Shown: positions 36,176 through 47,269, numbered from the stretch's first letter. The stretch: DNA of 64,000 nucleotides from Ephydatia muelleri (GCA_013339895.1 JABACO010000024.1:372001-436000), one strand, 5' to 3'. The notes: generated from the sequence alone by a model not told the origin. Program-made: numbers and translations.

Positions 36176-36337
36176 GTAAGTGATGTGATGTTTTAACAAT
36201 AACTTGCAATGTGCTAAATAGTCAGCGCATAAATGATACAGAGCCAAATGAACCTACGAACGAAGCCATATATTCGTTGCACGGTCGTACCACTAAGCTG
36301 ATGTGTGGTGTTTAATTTGACCGCTACTGTATGTGCG

Positions 36338-37992
36338 TGGGGATGTGGGTGTAGGTGGGTGTGGGGTGGTATGGGTGTGGGTTGTGGGGAGGTGGGTGTG
36401 GGCATGGAGAATCCAACTCCTGTACAAAACTTTACATACTTAGAGCCAGACTCTATCATTTCATCTTTGTTTGTCCAATCAGTTATTTTGGTCATAGTCT
36501 GTGTAACAAATTGGAGGGTGTGGGGACGTGTGTGTGGGTGTGGTTGTGAGGAGTTGTGGGTGTGGTGAGGTGTGTGTGAGGTGAATGTGGGGAGGTGGGT
36601 GTGGAAGGTGTGTGGGAGGTGGGTGTGGAGGTGTGTGGGGAGGTGGGTGTGGTGAGGGTTGTGGTAGGGAGGTAGTGTGGTGTGTGGGAGGTGGGTGTGA
36701 GTGGGAAGGTGGGTTTGGGTGTCGAGAGGTGGTGTGTGGGTGTGGGGGGTGGTGGGTGTGGGGAGTTAGGTGTGGGGAGTTAGGTGTACAGGTGTGATGT
36801 GGGGTGGTATGGGTGTGGGTGTGATGTGGGTGGTATGGTGTGGGTGTGATGTGGGGTGGTATGGGTGTGGGTGTGATGTGGGGTGGTATGGGTGTGGGGT
36901 GATGTGGGGTGGTATGGGTGTGGGTGTGGGGAGGTGGGTGTAGGTGTGGGGTGGTATGGGTGTACTTTTGGGGAGGTGGGTGTGGGTGTGGGCATGGAGA
37001 ATCCAACTCCTGTACAAAACATTACATAGACTCTACAAATTCATCTTTGTTTGTCCAATCAGTTATTTTCTGTCATAGTCTGTGTGGTCTGCTAAACATA
37101 TTGGAGGGTGTGGGGAAGTGTGTGTGAGTGTGGTTGTGAGGAGTTGTGGGTTTGGGGAGGTGCTTTTGAGGAGGTGGGTGTGGGGAGGTGGTGTGGTGGG
37201 TGTGGGGAGGTGGGTATGGGTGTGCTGAGGTGGGTGTGGACAGGTAGGTGTGGTGGTTGTGAGGAGTTGTGGTGTGGGGAGGTGCATTTGAGTAGGTGGG
37301 TGTGGGAGGAGGTGGGTGGTGTTTAATTTGACCACTACTGTATGTGCGTGGGGTGTGGGTGTAGGTGGGTGTGGGGTGGTATGGGTATGGGTGTGGGGAG
37401 GTGGTGTGGGTGTGGGCATGGAGAATCCAACTCCTGTACAAAACTTTACATACTTAGAGCCAGACTCTATCATTTCATCGTTGTTTTCTGTCATAGTCTG
37501 TGTGGTCTGCTAAACAAATTGGAGGGTGTGGGGAATTTTCTGGGTGTGGTTGTGAGGAGTTGTGGTGTGGGGAGGTGCATGTGAGGAGGTGGGTGTGGGT
37601 GTGGGGTGGTGGGTTTGTTGGTGTGGGGTGTGGGGTGGTGTGCTGAGGTGGGTGTGGTGACGTGAGTGTGGGGAGGTGGGTGTGGACAGGTGGGTTTGGG
37701 GAGGTGGGTGTTGGTGTGGAGAGGTGGGTTGGTTATAGGTAGGTAGGTGTGGAGGTGGATGTGGGTGTGGTCATGGAGAATCCAACTCCTGTGCTAAACA
37801 TTACATACTTAGAGCCAGACTCTATCATTTCATCTTTGTTTGTCCAATCAGTTATTTTCGGTCATAGCTGTGTGGTCTGCTAAACAAATTGGAGGGTGTG
37901 AGGAAGTGTGTGTGTGGGTGTGGTTGTGAGGAGGTGTAGGTGTGGTGAGGTGTGTGTGAGGTGAATGTGGGGAGGTGGGTGTCGGGCGGTGG
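36338..37992. repeat. G-rich minisatellite with four spacers, running into the gap
   Basis: Spacers begin near 36,403, 36,990, 37,418 and 37,773 with G-rich blocks between them; one block (36,790-36,960) is a tandem of GGTGTGATGTGGGGTGGTATG. A piece of the post-B-exon sequence (GTGGTGTTTAATTTGACC.CTACTGTATGTGCGTGG) recurs at 37,317 without a B exon, marking another lost exon. The repeat is the likely reason why assembly stopped here. Confidence 0.85.
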
Positions 37993-38092
37993 NNNNNNNN
38001 NNNNNNNNNNNNNNNNNNNNNNNNNNNNNNNNNNNNNNNNNNNNNNNNNNNNNNNNNNNNNNNNNNNNNNNNNNNNNNNNNNNNNNNNNNNN
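37993..38092. other. Assembly gap of exactly 100 N
   Basis: One hundred N, the usual placeholder for a scaffold join of unknown size. The left side is G-rich minisatellite and the right side is a CT microsatellite, so neither sequence order nor distance across the gap is certain. Confidence 0.95.

Positions 38093-38134
<42 letters not shown>
38093..38134. repeat. (CT)n microsatellite at gap edge
   Basis: CT dinucleotides directly after the N run, with one CC interruption. Confidence 0.9.
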
Positions 38135-38138
<4 letters not shown>

Positions 38139-38175
38139 CAACGGCTTTTCTGATGTTAATCCTGCACAAAACGTA

Positions 38176-38574
38176 TCAATTTTGTAAAGTTTTCATGTAC
38201 TCTGTGATGCGCCTTACTAGCTCAGACTTGTTCCCTGTTTTCTTGATGTTGTGATGGCAGAGATATGTTTGCAGTTCTTCCTTCTTCCACTGGGACAGGT
38301 CCTTGTCGAACTTCAGGTCCTCAAAGGTCATCCTGGCCTTCTTCTGCCTTCCTTGGGACACTACTACGTTCCGGATTTATCCGTACGCGTGTATCTGGTA
38401 ACGATCTATCCTTCCTTGGACGACCTGGACGTTGGTGGGGTTTGCATAGACAACACTTAGTGCAACGCGTTCCTCCATCACACTTAGTGCACACTGGTTT
38501 CTTGTGCTTCTCAGCACATGATGACACTCGACTCGTCCACTAATGACTAAATAACGAATTACGTCACTTTCCAT
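38176..38574 (-). pseudogene. SAP-domain and Cys-cluster protein fragment, frameshifted
   Basis: Reads right to left. It starts MESDVIRYLVISGRV near 38,574, changes frame to a cysteine cluster KPVCTKCDGGTRCTKCCLCK followed by an AT-hook-like PGRPRK, and changes frame again near 38,350 to FDKDLSQWKKEELQTYLCHH and NIKKTGNKSELVRRI, ending with a stop at 38,176. The last piece fits a SAP domain (about 35 residues, a DNA-binding helix-extended loop-helix). SAP, Cys cluster and PGRPRK together suggest a DNA-binding protein, possibly transposon-associated. Two frame changes within 400 bp mean it is a dead copy, or that this gap-edge sequence is poor. Confidence 0.55.
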
Positions 38575-38579
38575 GGGTC

Positions 38580-39360
38580 TAGGGACTTACCAAGGCAAGT
38601 TGGCTTCACGTTTTATACAAAATCTAAGCGGATTAATGAAACGTTATTCGCTATGATCTCTATTGGTAAACAAACTAAGCATGAAAGCACAATAAAACTT
38701 GTTAATAGGGCTTGAGAAAAAAGTGTACTTACGTCCCCGCGATGACCGAGAAATTGCGAATCGCGTCTCTTACAATGCATACAGATCTAGCATCAATCTT
38801 GCTACAAGATTTAAAATGACATAAACAATTTCAGCGATGGTTGGGCTATCCAAAAATGCCACTCTTGTAGCGAGAAACATTTTTCCGACTAATTTTCTGA
38901 ATGGAGGGTTCGACAAAAAAAATGTCCTGTTCTCACGGATCCGGTGTTAAAAACAAACTCCAAAAAAGGATAATGGAGTTGACATCAGACACTAAGCTTC
39001 AAAACATTGCCAAAAGGCTGCTTTCGCATGAGTGGATGACAGGATGAAGTTGCACCCTTCAGATGGACATACATGTATGCACCAAACTCACTTCATGTTT
39101 ACTTTTATTTATTTATATGCCTCTAATTCCCATTGCTCCTTATCTCCATTCCCTAAACTGTCTCTCCCCTCCGATCCTTGTCCCTCCTTCCTCGCTCAAA
39201 GTGTGCAAACATGTACACCATCAATTTACAGCTTTAGTTAACGATTTCATGCCGAATACGCGAATTAGCGTAAAAGTTTAATATACGGGTTGTGCCAAAT
39301 ACGCAGAAGCATAAAGCTGCTACACCAATGTTCATATTCATAACCCCAGTACAACCCACC
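38580..39360. other. No gene seen
   Basis: AT-rich sequence with no supported exon. It separates the SAP fragment from the 24-bp minisatellite. Confidence 0.4.
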
Positions 39361-39685
39361 CTACACTCCACTTGTACACACCCACCCCACACTCCCCTCA
39401 TACATACACCTACACTCCCCTCATACACACACCCTACATTCCCCTCGTACACACACCCTATAATCCCCTGTACACACACCCTACACTCCCCTCGTACACA
39501 CACCCTACACTCCCCTCATACACACACCCTACACTCCCCTCATACACACACCCTACACTCCCCTCGTACACACACCCTACACTCCCCTCGTACACACACC
39601 CTACACTCCCCTCATACACACACCCTACACTCCCCTCATACACACACCCTACACTCCCCACCCTACATTCCCCTCATACACATAG
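39361..39685. repeat. 24-bp minisatellite
   Basis: About 13 units of CTACACTCCCCTCATACACACACC, with T/G variation in CTCAT/CTCGT. The unit is divisible by three, which explains the spurious long His-Thr-Leu-His-Ser-Pro frames on this strand and the Cys-Val-Tyr-Glu-Gly frames on the other. Confidence 0.9.
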
Positions 39686-40120
39686 GCCAGTCATATGGAG
39701 TGGGTAGGATTAAGGCTCTGTGTATACATTTGTATGTAAAATCTGATGTATACATACATTCCATCACTTACATGACAAATAGCACTTGATAAGATGTCAC
39801 ATACTCAATTTTCAGACGGTGAGAGAGAATCTTCAAATAGAGTTGTATTGATAAGCGTAAAGCGCATAGTTAGAAATAAACCGCGTGCGAATGCATTCCC
39901 TCCCAAAAGCTCAGTTCGTAACATCGCTGCTTTACTAATATCATTCTAAATTTCATCTCCATGAAAGACAGAAAAATGAAACAAAACACGTACAACCAAC
40001 CTTATCAAGCTCTGATTGATAGCACGACGCTTCGATCCAACTTTTTCTCTTCATTTCCATTTCATGCGCATCTTATCGAACAGCTGGTAGGTTGTTAGTA
40101 ATCAACTGCAAATAGCAAAT

Positions 40121-40879
40121 TAGAGACCTTATTCGACCGCAAATATGAATATATTATTGTGTGACATGCATGTGACATATATTGGAAAGGCGTCGCCGTT
40201 AATGAGATACACGAATATGTCGGATTCGTTTAAGCAGCTTGATACGGTGGGAAAGTTACGCTATGAAGTATGCTAGGGGTAACCACAGACCCATACATTA
40301 CTTCAAGACATGTTTGGCCGGCCCACAAAGTGTTTTCTTCGAGGCATATCACAAGGGCTGTGTAAATCATGACAGCTCAAACTCCGCAATTGAGACGCAG
40401 AATCTCAACAACCCTACACACGTGTTAACATGCTTTATATCTCAATACACCCATCAGACACCACTATACGTGGATTCTGCTTGGCGCTACAGTTTCGTGT
40501 TCGTTCTTTACACAAAATGGCTCACAGTAGAAGTCATTAAATTACCTTGTCTTGATTATGTTATAAATGACAAAAAATGAGGTGAAGTCAAATCAGTCCT
40601 ATTACCCCACGGTATGATAGAGAGCTTATTTATGTCGCTGGTGTTCCTTTTTCCCCTTTTCACGGAGGGCCAGATCGATAGAAAAAAACGGAACCAACCT
40701 TGCATGAAAGTGTTTTTGGCATTGAAAAGTGATCGCTGATAGTTTCTGAACTCACTCGCCTTTGCGTGTCGCGTGATGTAAATGAACCAATATTGGACGT
40801 GTCGCGTGATGTAATTGAACCAATATTGGACGAGCGTGTGACATATATATATTCATATTGCGGTCGAATAAAGTCTATA
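40121..40879. mobile_element. MITE-like element with ~30-bp inverted ends
   Basis: Left end TAGAGACCTTATTCGACCGC, continuing AAATATGAATATAT, is matched in inverse by ATATATATTCATATTGCGGT CGAATAAAGTCTA on the right, with a few mismatches. The bases outside suggest a TA target duplication. Inside, a 34-bp phrase GTGTCGCGTGATGTAA(A/T)TGA plus ACCAATATTGGAC is present twice in tandem (40,767-40,835). No transposase is coded, so it would be non-autonomous. Confidence 0.55.
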
Positions 40880-41861
40880 ACGCATTTAGGTACACAAACG
40901 ATTTTAGCAACACCGACCGTGACAGTATAGTCGTCCGGATCTGCTTAGCAGAACTACCAATTCTTGACCAATAGAAGCGACATGAACTGATCGATCGAAG
41001 TACGTAAACCGAGCGAATGAGTTCAAATACCACATCGGAATAACAGAACCCCTTTCTCGATTACATGGAGAGGATTATACAATAAGATCGATTGTAGGCG
41101 CCGTTTTTGATGAAGGCGCATGCAAGCTAAGACGCGACATACCATAATCCGGGGTTATAAATCTCGCGCATGCGCCCAATGTGTTGCTATAGACTACAAT
41201 TCGGCGTGCGCTAAACATATGTGTCGTAAACATTGCAACATAAATACATGGGTCTTAACATACCTGAGAAGTGTTCTAAACACAACTTGGAGGGTCACTA
41301 CAATAGAGTATTCGTTTAGAAATGGGATTGCTAAAACCTAACTTTAGTTTATAAAGTTAGTTTCACGCGTCCTGTAACTTTAAAGCCTACTTTATCTGTG
41401 CGCTATGGCACCCACCCGATGTCGGAGTACAGCGCTATCCCATATCAGTACTGCACTGAACAATTGGCATGTCAGCCTACCAGCAGCTCGTTCACCTAGC
41501 TAAAAAGATTCGAGCCTGTGTTTATTTTTTGTTTTTTATGTTGGACTCCAGGTAGAGCGATATCATATGAAATTCTTATTCACTTGTTTCAGTATTTGGC
41601 GACCCGATTACTACATTCAGCAGTGCTGAATTCCACCAGACTACATCAGTATGTCTATACAAATTTACCACAGGGCCCTGACCTAGGGTAGGTTCAATAC
41701 TATTCTTTGCCATGGGGAACCTAGGTCTTACAGTACAATTCTGCATGACCCATATTTTTTGATATGCATGTTGTATTAGTTGAATACAGGGAGTGTACAT
41801 GTACTCAGGGCATCAGATTGCTGTTCCCAACCCTCTCACAATAAGTAAAAAGTACATAATT

Positions 41862-42005
41862 ATGGGATCATTTCCGCGAAAAGGGACCTAACAAATGTTT
41901 GATTTATTTTTTGATATTCCAGAAGTTTGAAATGCCCTCGACACATTGCTTCTTACGCACTGAGAATCAGAGTATCTGTCATGGAATTGTACGACTTTGA
42001 AATTT
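41862..42005. mobile_element. Truncated copy of the TGGGATCATTTCC MITE
   Basis: ATTATGGGATCATTTCCGCG then AAAAGGGACCTAACA matches the left end of the 49,893-50,077 element, and TTGCTTCTTACGCACT follows as in that element, but no inverted right end is present. Confidence 0.5.
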
Positions 42006-42406
42006 TAATTAGCCATACATTTTCAGCCCTGAACCACTCTAAGGGAAAAAAAGCAGAAGTATAGTTTAGTTATAATTAAAACGTTATCATTATTCAGCCC
42101 TGAACCACTGTAAGGAAAAAAAAAGTCTCTTGCATAACAACAATGGCTCTTGTCTTTCAAGAACAAGTGGTTAGTAATAAAAGTAAATAAAATTCAGGAA
42201 TAGCCTATTTCTATACATATAAATAGCTACAATTCTAACTTAATAGCTAAAATTCTAACTTTGTTTGAATACATTAGTACTTAACCAACATGAATTCTAA
42301 TTACAGTACTGCTATGTAATAGCAATGGTAGACAACATGTCATATGATGTCCTTATAACGACATCACTTTTACATCAGTGAACATATTCTTACAGTTATG
42401 TTAGAA

Positions 42407-43190
42407 TCAATGTACATGTATAGTGTTCTTTTTAATGGATTGTGGTAATTCAATAAGTATATCCTTCATGGTTGGACGATTGGCTGGATCTTCACAGATG
42501 CACCTCCTTATCATCACTTTCATTTCATGCCACAGCAGCGTGTCAAGTTGTATGACTCGTAGGCTTTGGTCTGGGAACTGTCCAGTGGCCATTTCAAGCA
42601 GGAGTATGCCATAGCTGTACACATCCATCTTTGGAGACTGTAGTCTGGATTCATGGACTCTGGGGCTGCATAGGTTGCATTTCCAGGACCCATGGTGGTC
42701 AGAAAGTTTAGCCGAGCCATAGTCAGACACCCTTGGCTCTATAACCACCCAATTCAGTGCGTTCAACAAGAATATTTGCACTGCTCACATCTCGATGGAT
42801 GATAGGATCTGGTCTCACTAGATGGAGGTAGTTGAGACCACAGGCCACATCTGTGCCAATAGAGATCACCTGATCTCGTAGAAGGACACTGACCTCGATG
42901 CAACTTCGCAGGTTGGATGGCATCAATTCTGTGAGGATGACAGGCTTACTTTCATCCATTGATGCTCCAATAAACAGCAGAAGATTGGGATGTCGTACAC
43001 TTGCTGCTATATTCATCTCTCTGCTAAATATGTCAATATTATGTGGAGAGATGATTCCTTCGTGTAGGAACTTAGCAGCAACCTTGACACCACGAAACAT
43101 GACCACTCTCACCTCACCCCCATCCTCCCACACCAAGAGGTTTTCCTTCCATCACTTCTATTTCATCTCGTTCCACTCTCCATGATGATT
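42407..43190 (-). CDS. Protein kinase domain (TKL-like), C-terminal end of the minus-strand ankyrin gene, frame broken
   Basis: Domain elements from right to left: a Gly loop LGVGGWG.EVRVV near 43,130, lysine of VAAK, HPNLLLFIGAS, catalytic loop HRDVSSANILV, metal-binding VSDYGSA, TYAAPES, SPKMDVYSYGILLLEMATGQ and DPANRPTMKDIL, with a stop at 42,407. The order and spacing are those of a complete kinase of about 260 residues. DYG replaces DFG, and the usual lysine after HRD (HRDLK) is Ser, so activity is uncertain. At least four single-base frame changes break it (about 43,130; 42,735; 42,712; 42,655); the first three disappear if one base is removed from GGGGG, GGG and AAA. It is either an assembly error or a pseudogene. 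Confidence 0.7.
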
Positions 43191-43258
43191 TCTTGTGGTC
43201 AGGAATATGTGGGATGCGTTGAGCAGCTTGGGATCTCAATTGTGCTTCAAATTGTTGC

Positions 43259-43760
43259 CTATGTTAACCTAAACTCGTGCTCAGCCCTCGATGCTCTCTC
43301 TTCTGCTCTTATAGCTCTCTCATTTGCTTGTTGAGCTTGTTGCGTGATTTGCTGTTGCAAAGAATGATGCTGTTGATTTGTTTCCAATAGTTGTTGCTCA
43401 GCTCTTGCTGCTCTCTCTTCTGCTTTTGTTGCTCTGTCAATTGCACATTGACCTTGTATTCTGATTTGCTCTTGCAATACTTCATTCTGTTGCTTTGATT
43501 CCAAGAGTTCTAGCTCAGCTCTTTTTGTTTTTTCATCTGCCCGTTGAGCTTGCATTTTGGCTTGTAGTAGCAAAGCATTGTTATGTTGTTTTATTTCCAA
43601 TAGCTGTTGCTCTGCCTTTGTTGCTCTCTCTTCTGCTATTCTAGTTTTCTCATTTGCCAATTCATTCTGCAGTTTGATTTGCTGTTGCAATGCATCATTC
43701 TGGTTGTTTTGTTTTCAAGATTTGTTGCTCAGCCTCTATTGTTCTCTCTTCTGCTTCAAC
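43259..43760 (-). CDS. Coiled coil between ankyrin repeats and kinase
   Basis: A candidate acceptor TACACAACAG precedes VEAEERTIEAEQQIL (from 43,760). After one extra base near 43,692 the frame goes on as QNDALQQQIKLQNELANEKT and then repeats a motif of about 45 residues, (R)A.RAEQQLLE..QQ..LQQQI, three times to 43,259. Heptad-like spacing and the Glu/Gln/Ala/Arg content indicate a long parallel coil, which in such kinases would serve oligomerisation. The frame then breaks by one base before RQQFEAQLRSQAAQRIPHIP, which leads directly into the kinase without visible splice sites. Ankyrin, coil and kinase therefore seem to be one gene. Confidence 0.65.
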
Positions 43761-43819
43761 CTGTTGTGTATTCAATGCATAACCTTTACACTTATAAGAT
43801 ATCAATTTTATACAATATG

Positions 43820-44035
43820 AGACAAAATCTGTGAAAAAGGACCTAACACATTTATATAAAACTTGTCAGGATTTAGAAACAAAGTTTTCCCATTGAAACT
43901 AATTTAAATGTAACTCCATGATGGACCGTCCCAATTTCTAGTGCATAAGAATTGTTTTGTAGAGGATGTACATCCTTTTGAATAAAAAATTTGAAATGTG
44001 GAAGCAAACAAACATTAGGTTCCATTTTTGTGCCT
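43820..44035. mobile_element. Worn MITE of the AAGGGACCTAAC family
   Basis: Left CTGTGAAAAAGGACCTAACACA and right ACATTAGGTTCCATTTTTGTG are imperfect inverted ends of the same family as 49,893-50,077; the interior also shares TAACTCCATGATGGA. It lies in the intron between the coil exon and the last ankyrin exon. Confidence 0.5.
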
Positions 44036-44080
44036 ATATATCGCTTGAACATAGCCAACTAGACAGAAGCTACATGTCCA

Positions 44081-44155
44081 TTCACTGTTTATACGAGCCT
44101 AGCTAATAAAATTCATATCCAAGTTGGACAGTACAAGGCTCGTACAAACAGTGAA
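44081..44155. repeat. Hairpin with 22-bp arms
   Basis: TTCACTGTTTATACGAGCCT and its near-exact inverse (AGGCTCGTACAAACAGTGAA) enclose about 31 bases. It may be a small foldback element. Confidence 0.7.
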
Positions 44156-44839
44156 GTCGGTAGATGGCGAGCTGCAAAAATCAATAAGGTTTGCTACGTA
44201 CGAGTTTCTACATTTTCCAGGTGAATGTAGTTAGTTTTGCACATGCTAATTAATGTGCTAATGTGCGAGCCGCTACTGTATCTGAAACAGATGGAACTGC
44301 TTCTGTGGTTTATTGTTTTTTTTTTGGTTGTATGTCCTGTAGTTTTGTATATTGTGTTGCTTGTAAAATTCGATCCTGTTAAGGTATTTCATCACCTGGG
44401 AAGGTTTTTACCCTGATATGGTGGTGGACCTCAACCATAAAATTAGTTAGGTAGTTGCCCCTGCTCTGTCTGGTGCGTATTGTCAAGATGGATGCCATGC
44501 ACGGGTGTTGCTGCACCATGATGTACTGTCATGGGTGGGTGGGGCAAGAGTGAGTGGTATTTGTGCAAGGCACAAGGGGCAATGTATTTAACGTACATGA
44601 ATATGTCTTTTAGGTCATCTACATCTCATTTACTCATAACAGTAAGATTTGCTCTCTTCCCCACTATGAAGTATGTACATCAATTCACATGCCCACACTG
44701 TGTAATCACCTCTCGGAATCAACTGCACATATTAATAAAACTGATCCATTTTTATTCCAGATGAGCTATACACATGTCCCAATCCCAAATGATCTTCTAT
44801 AATACCATGGTTCATAAGATGGTCTAATGTGCACCACAC

Positions 44840-44919
44840 CTGCTTTGGTAAGTTATTAATACTTTGATTATTTCCTTGTGAGCTTTCTCCACTGCTATGT
44901 CCAAGGCAGTTCTTCCACC
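44840..44919 (-). CDS. Last ankyrin exon of the minus-strand gene
   Basis: Acceptor GCATGTAATCCTTAG precedes GGRTALDIAVEKAHKEIIKV then LITYQS. GRTALDIAVEKAH is a normal ankyrin helix 1 start, and the end departs from the LI.AGA.VN pattern, as is usual for a C-terminal cap. A donor CAG/GTGTGG is placed at 44,840, leaving phase 2; if it is not used, the frame stops at 44,824. Phase with the coil exon at 43,760 is not resolved. Confidence 0.5.
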
Positions 44920-45419
44920 CTAAGGATTACATGCAAAACATAGACACGAGTGAAAGGATACATTGCAATCATGCTCTATGATGTAGTTGTGCCACTGCAA
45001 TAGGAATAGTGAACATATCTTGGAGAAGGGTAAGGGTAGGGTCATTCCAGCTGATCAGAGCCTGCAGCTAGATGAATGCTTAGATTTTTTGTAGCTTAGT
45101 AAAATTGGTCAAATCTGTTAATAAACGTTTATTTATTTCTAATAATTGCAACTTGTCTTACAGGGATGTAGTTGGCATCATATATGAAAGTTCTTTTTAT
45201 GCACAACCAAATATATTATTTGTGAAGGTTAGAAGGTTACAAATGAAATGTGTAACAAAAATAAATTGCAAAATTGTGATTAGTTTCACTTTATAGCACA
45301 ATGTTTTTTATACAATACAAAGTCTGAGTATCAACCCCTGGAATTTCCTCATATTACATATTTATCATTGACATACAGGCTATTGTCATTGCAATGACAC
45401 TGAAGATAAATGTGCCTAC

Positions 45420-45519
45420 ATTATCACAACCGATTGACTTCAGCACCAGAATCAATTAGTGTCTTCACTATTTCAAGGTGACCATAAAGACTTGCTGCAT
45501 ACAATGCACCCTGGCCATC
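45420..45519 (-). CDS. Ankyrin exon with one extra base
   Basis: DGQGALYAASLYGHLEIVKT then LIDSGAEVNR. Acceptor TTTGTATTGCAG. The distance to the GTAGGC donor is 100 nt instead of 99, and the reading frame meets TGA just after VNRL. In the sister exon (47,171-47,269) the end reads VNQCDN and is in frame. A single extra T therefore breaks this copy, unless it is a sequencing error. Confidence 0.65.
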
Positions 45520-45888
45520 CTGCAATACAAAATTCATCATAACCAGAGGCTGGACCAGTGGAGGTGAGTATTGAAACGTACATATGACAGATGTAACATT
45601 TGAGTACAAAGGAAAGGGAGGTAAAATGTGATATCTAAGACGACAGGTGGGTGAGGGGAAGCACAGCTAGTTTAAAGCACTGGTGAGACAGCACAGGAAA
45701 GGGATGACCATTAAAAGAAGAGGCCAACTGGTGAATGTAGAAGAAACACACATGCATGTGAAGTACACACTACACATACATGAATGCACATGATACACAT
45801 ATGCACTTATTTTAACGTGCACCCCATGTATGCAAGCTATGCTGTCGCATACATATTTACGTTGGTGTGTGAATGTATTACAATGTAC

Positions 45889-45987
45889 CTTATTGGCCTG
45901 GTTCACATCAGCTCTAGCTTCAATTAGTGTCTTCACTACTTCAAAATGTCCATTAGAACTTGCTATGAACAATGGACTCCAACCTTT
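45889..45987 (-). CDS. Ankyrin exon, KGWS type
   Basis: KGWSPLFIASSNGHFEVVKT then LIEARADVNQANK, 99 nt, phase 0, acceptor TTTCTACTGCAG, donor GTACAT (non-consensus at +4). It forms with the 45,420 exon a two-exon unit that is repeated by the 48,052 and 47,171 pair. Confidence 0.72.
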
Positions 45988-46199
45988 CTGCAGTAGAAAT
46001 GTGACCATTATCAGGGGCTTTGGAGGCGTGTAATAGCAGCATAAAATTAGGTATGTAATATTTGTGCATAAAGGGAGAAAAAATGTGGGGCAAGATGTGT
46101 AATGGCTGGGGTTGGAGGGAGGGAATGATGAGGAGAAGGATAAAGAAGTGTACAAAAAAAATCTCTTAGAGAGATAGACTGTTGCCAACTAATGTAAAG

Positions 46200-46890
46200 A
46201 GATCTAATGGAGCATTGGAAGCATTGGAGTGCTAGCACTCCAAATAGCAAAGTAATGGTCAGACCAATATAGCATGCCGAAGCTGAGAGTGATATACACT
46301 CCGTCCCTTGTGGAGTGTGGCACCTTAATATCGGAGTTGCGGTCACTCCTAATTTGGAGTACACATAAATACAAGCGTATGTTTTTAAACATATGTATAG
46401 ATATCAAGAGATTCAGAGTATCCGCGCAGTTATTGTAGCTATACAAAAGAAGTAATTAAGAGGGGAAAAAATAATTGTCTCATTCATGAGAGTGGGAATG
46501 ACTCCTACTTTACTTACACACAATCCAACAAGTGCAACTTGCCGAAGAGCTTTGCACAAGATATAATCATGTAAGCTTAACATTTGTGTTGTGCTAATCG
46601 AAATGTGATCCAACCTTGAATTTTCACCCCCAAAACTATTTCACCTCACAAACAGCGGAATGACATTCGCTCCAAAGCATTTAGCTCTGCAGCATACAGA
46701 GTGTTATTCATATTTCACACGGCACATGCTGCAGAGTGACTTTACTCCAAAAGCGCTTCACTTTGCACACTGTGGAGTTACATTCCCTCCAAACATCCGT
46801 CACTCCACAGTGTGCAGAGTGATTTCATTCCGACAAGGAGTGCCAGTCACTTCTAACAGCTTCACTCAGCACTGCACATTGTAACCAATT
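46200..46890. repeat. Stretch rich in GGAGTG/CACTCC inverted words
   Basis: GGAGTGCTAGCACTCC (46,226-46,241) is a perfect 16-bp palindrome. Further GGAGT and ACTCC words in both orientations follow to 46,890 (for example ACACTCCGTCCC, TGTGGAGTTACATTCCCTCC, ACAAGGAGTGCCAGTCACTT). It looks like a worn foldback repeat inside an intron. No coding frame is supported. Confidence 0.35.
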
Positions 46891-47170
46891 GACACCCTCT
46901 CATTCAGTAAAACTGCACAGAGTGCAATGAAAATGTATAAACATAGTATTTTTGCTTGATCCTACAACATGCAAAATGCACTGGGTTACAATTGTTCAGC
47001 TGAAATGCAATTTTTTTACGTTGACTCTGCTACAACAGAATACAATACGTGAATCTAAAAAACATACGTTTTGGTTGCACATGCACATGCGACAGAAACA
47101 TACAGGCTATTGTGACTTACAGCTGTAGGTATGTGAATGCATTGCATGGACTGAAGATAAATGTGCCTAC

Positions 47171-47269
47171 ATTATCACACTGATTGACTCCAGCATCGGA
47201 ATCAATTAGTGTCTTCACTACTTCAAGGTGTCCATAACAACTTGCTGCATACAATGGACTCCAACCATC
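47171..47269 (-). CDS. Ankyrin exon, DGWS type
   Basis: DGWSPLYAASCYGHLEVVKT then LIDSDAGVNQCDN, 99 nt, acceptor TTTGGATTGCAG, donor GTAGGC. The last residue is Asn where the other exons have Lys, and Asp replaces the turn Gly. It is the intact sister of the 45,420 exon. Confidence 0.7.

Noticed and set aside
18533..37893. The ~125-bp spacer as a coding exon (ENPTPVQ.FTYLEPDSIISS frame)
   Set aside because: One frame is open in many copies, but no acceptor or donor flanks it, other copies are broken by indels, and it sits inside minisatellite.
39292..39789. Protein with His-Thr-Leu-His-Ser-Pro repeats
   Set aside because: The 24-bp tandem repeat keeps frames open on both strands; no gene signals.
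40239..40580. 113-codon frame inside the 40.1-40.9 kb element
   Set aside because: No motif, no splice sites, and ordinary residue composition by chance in a short non-autonomous element.
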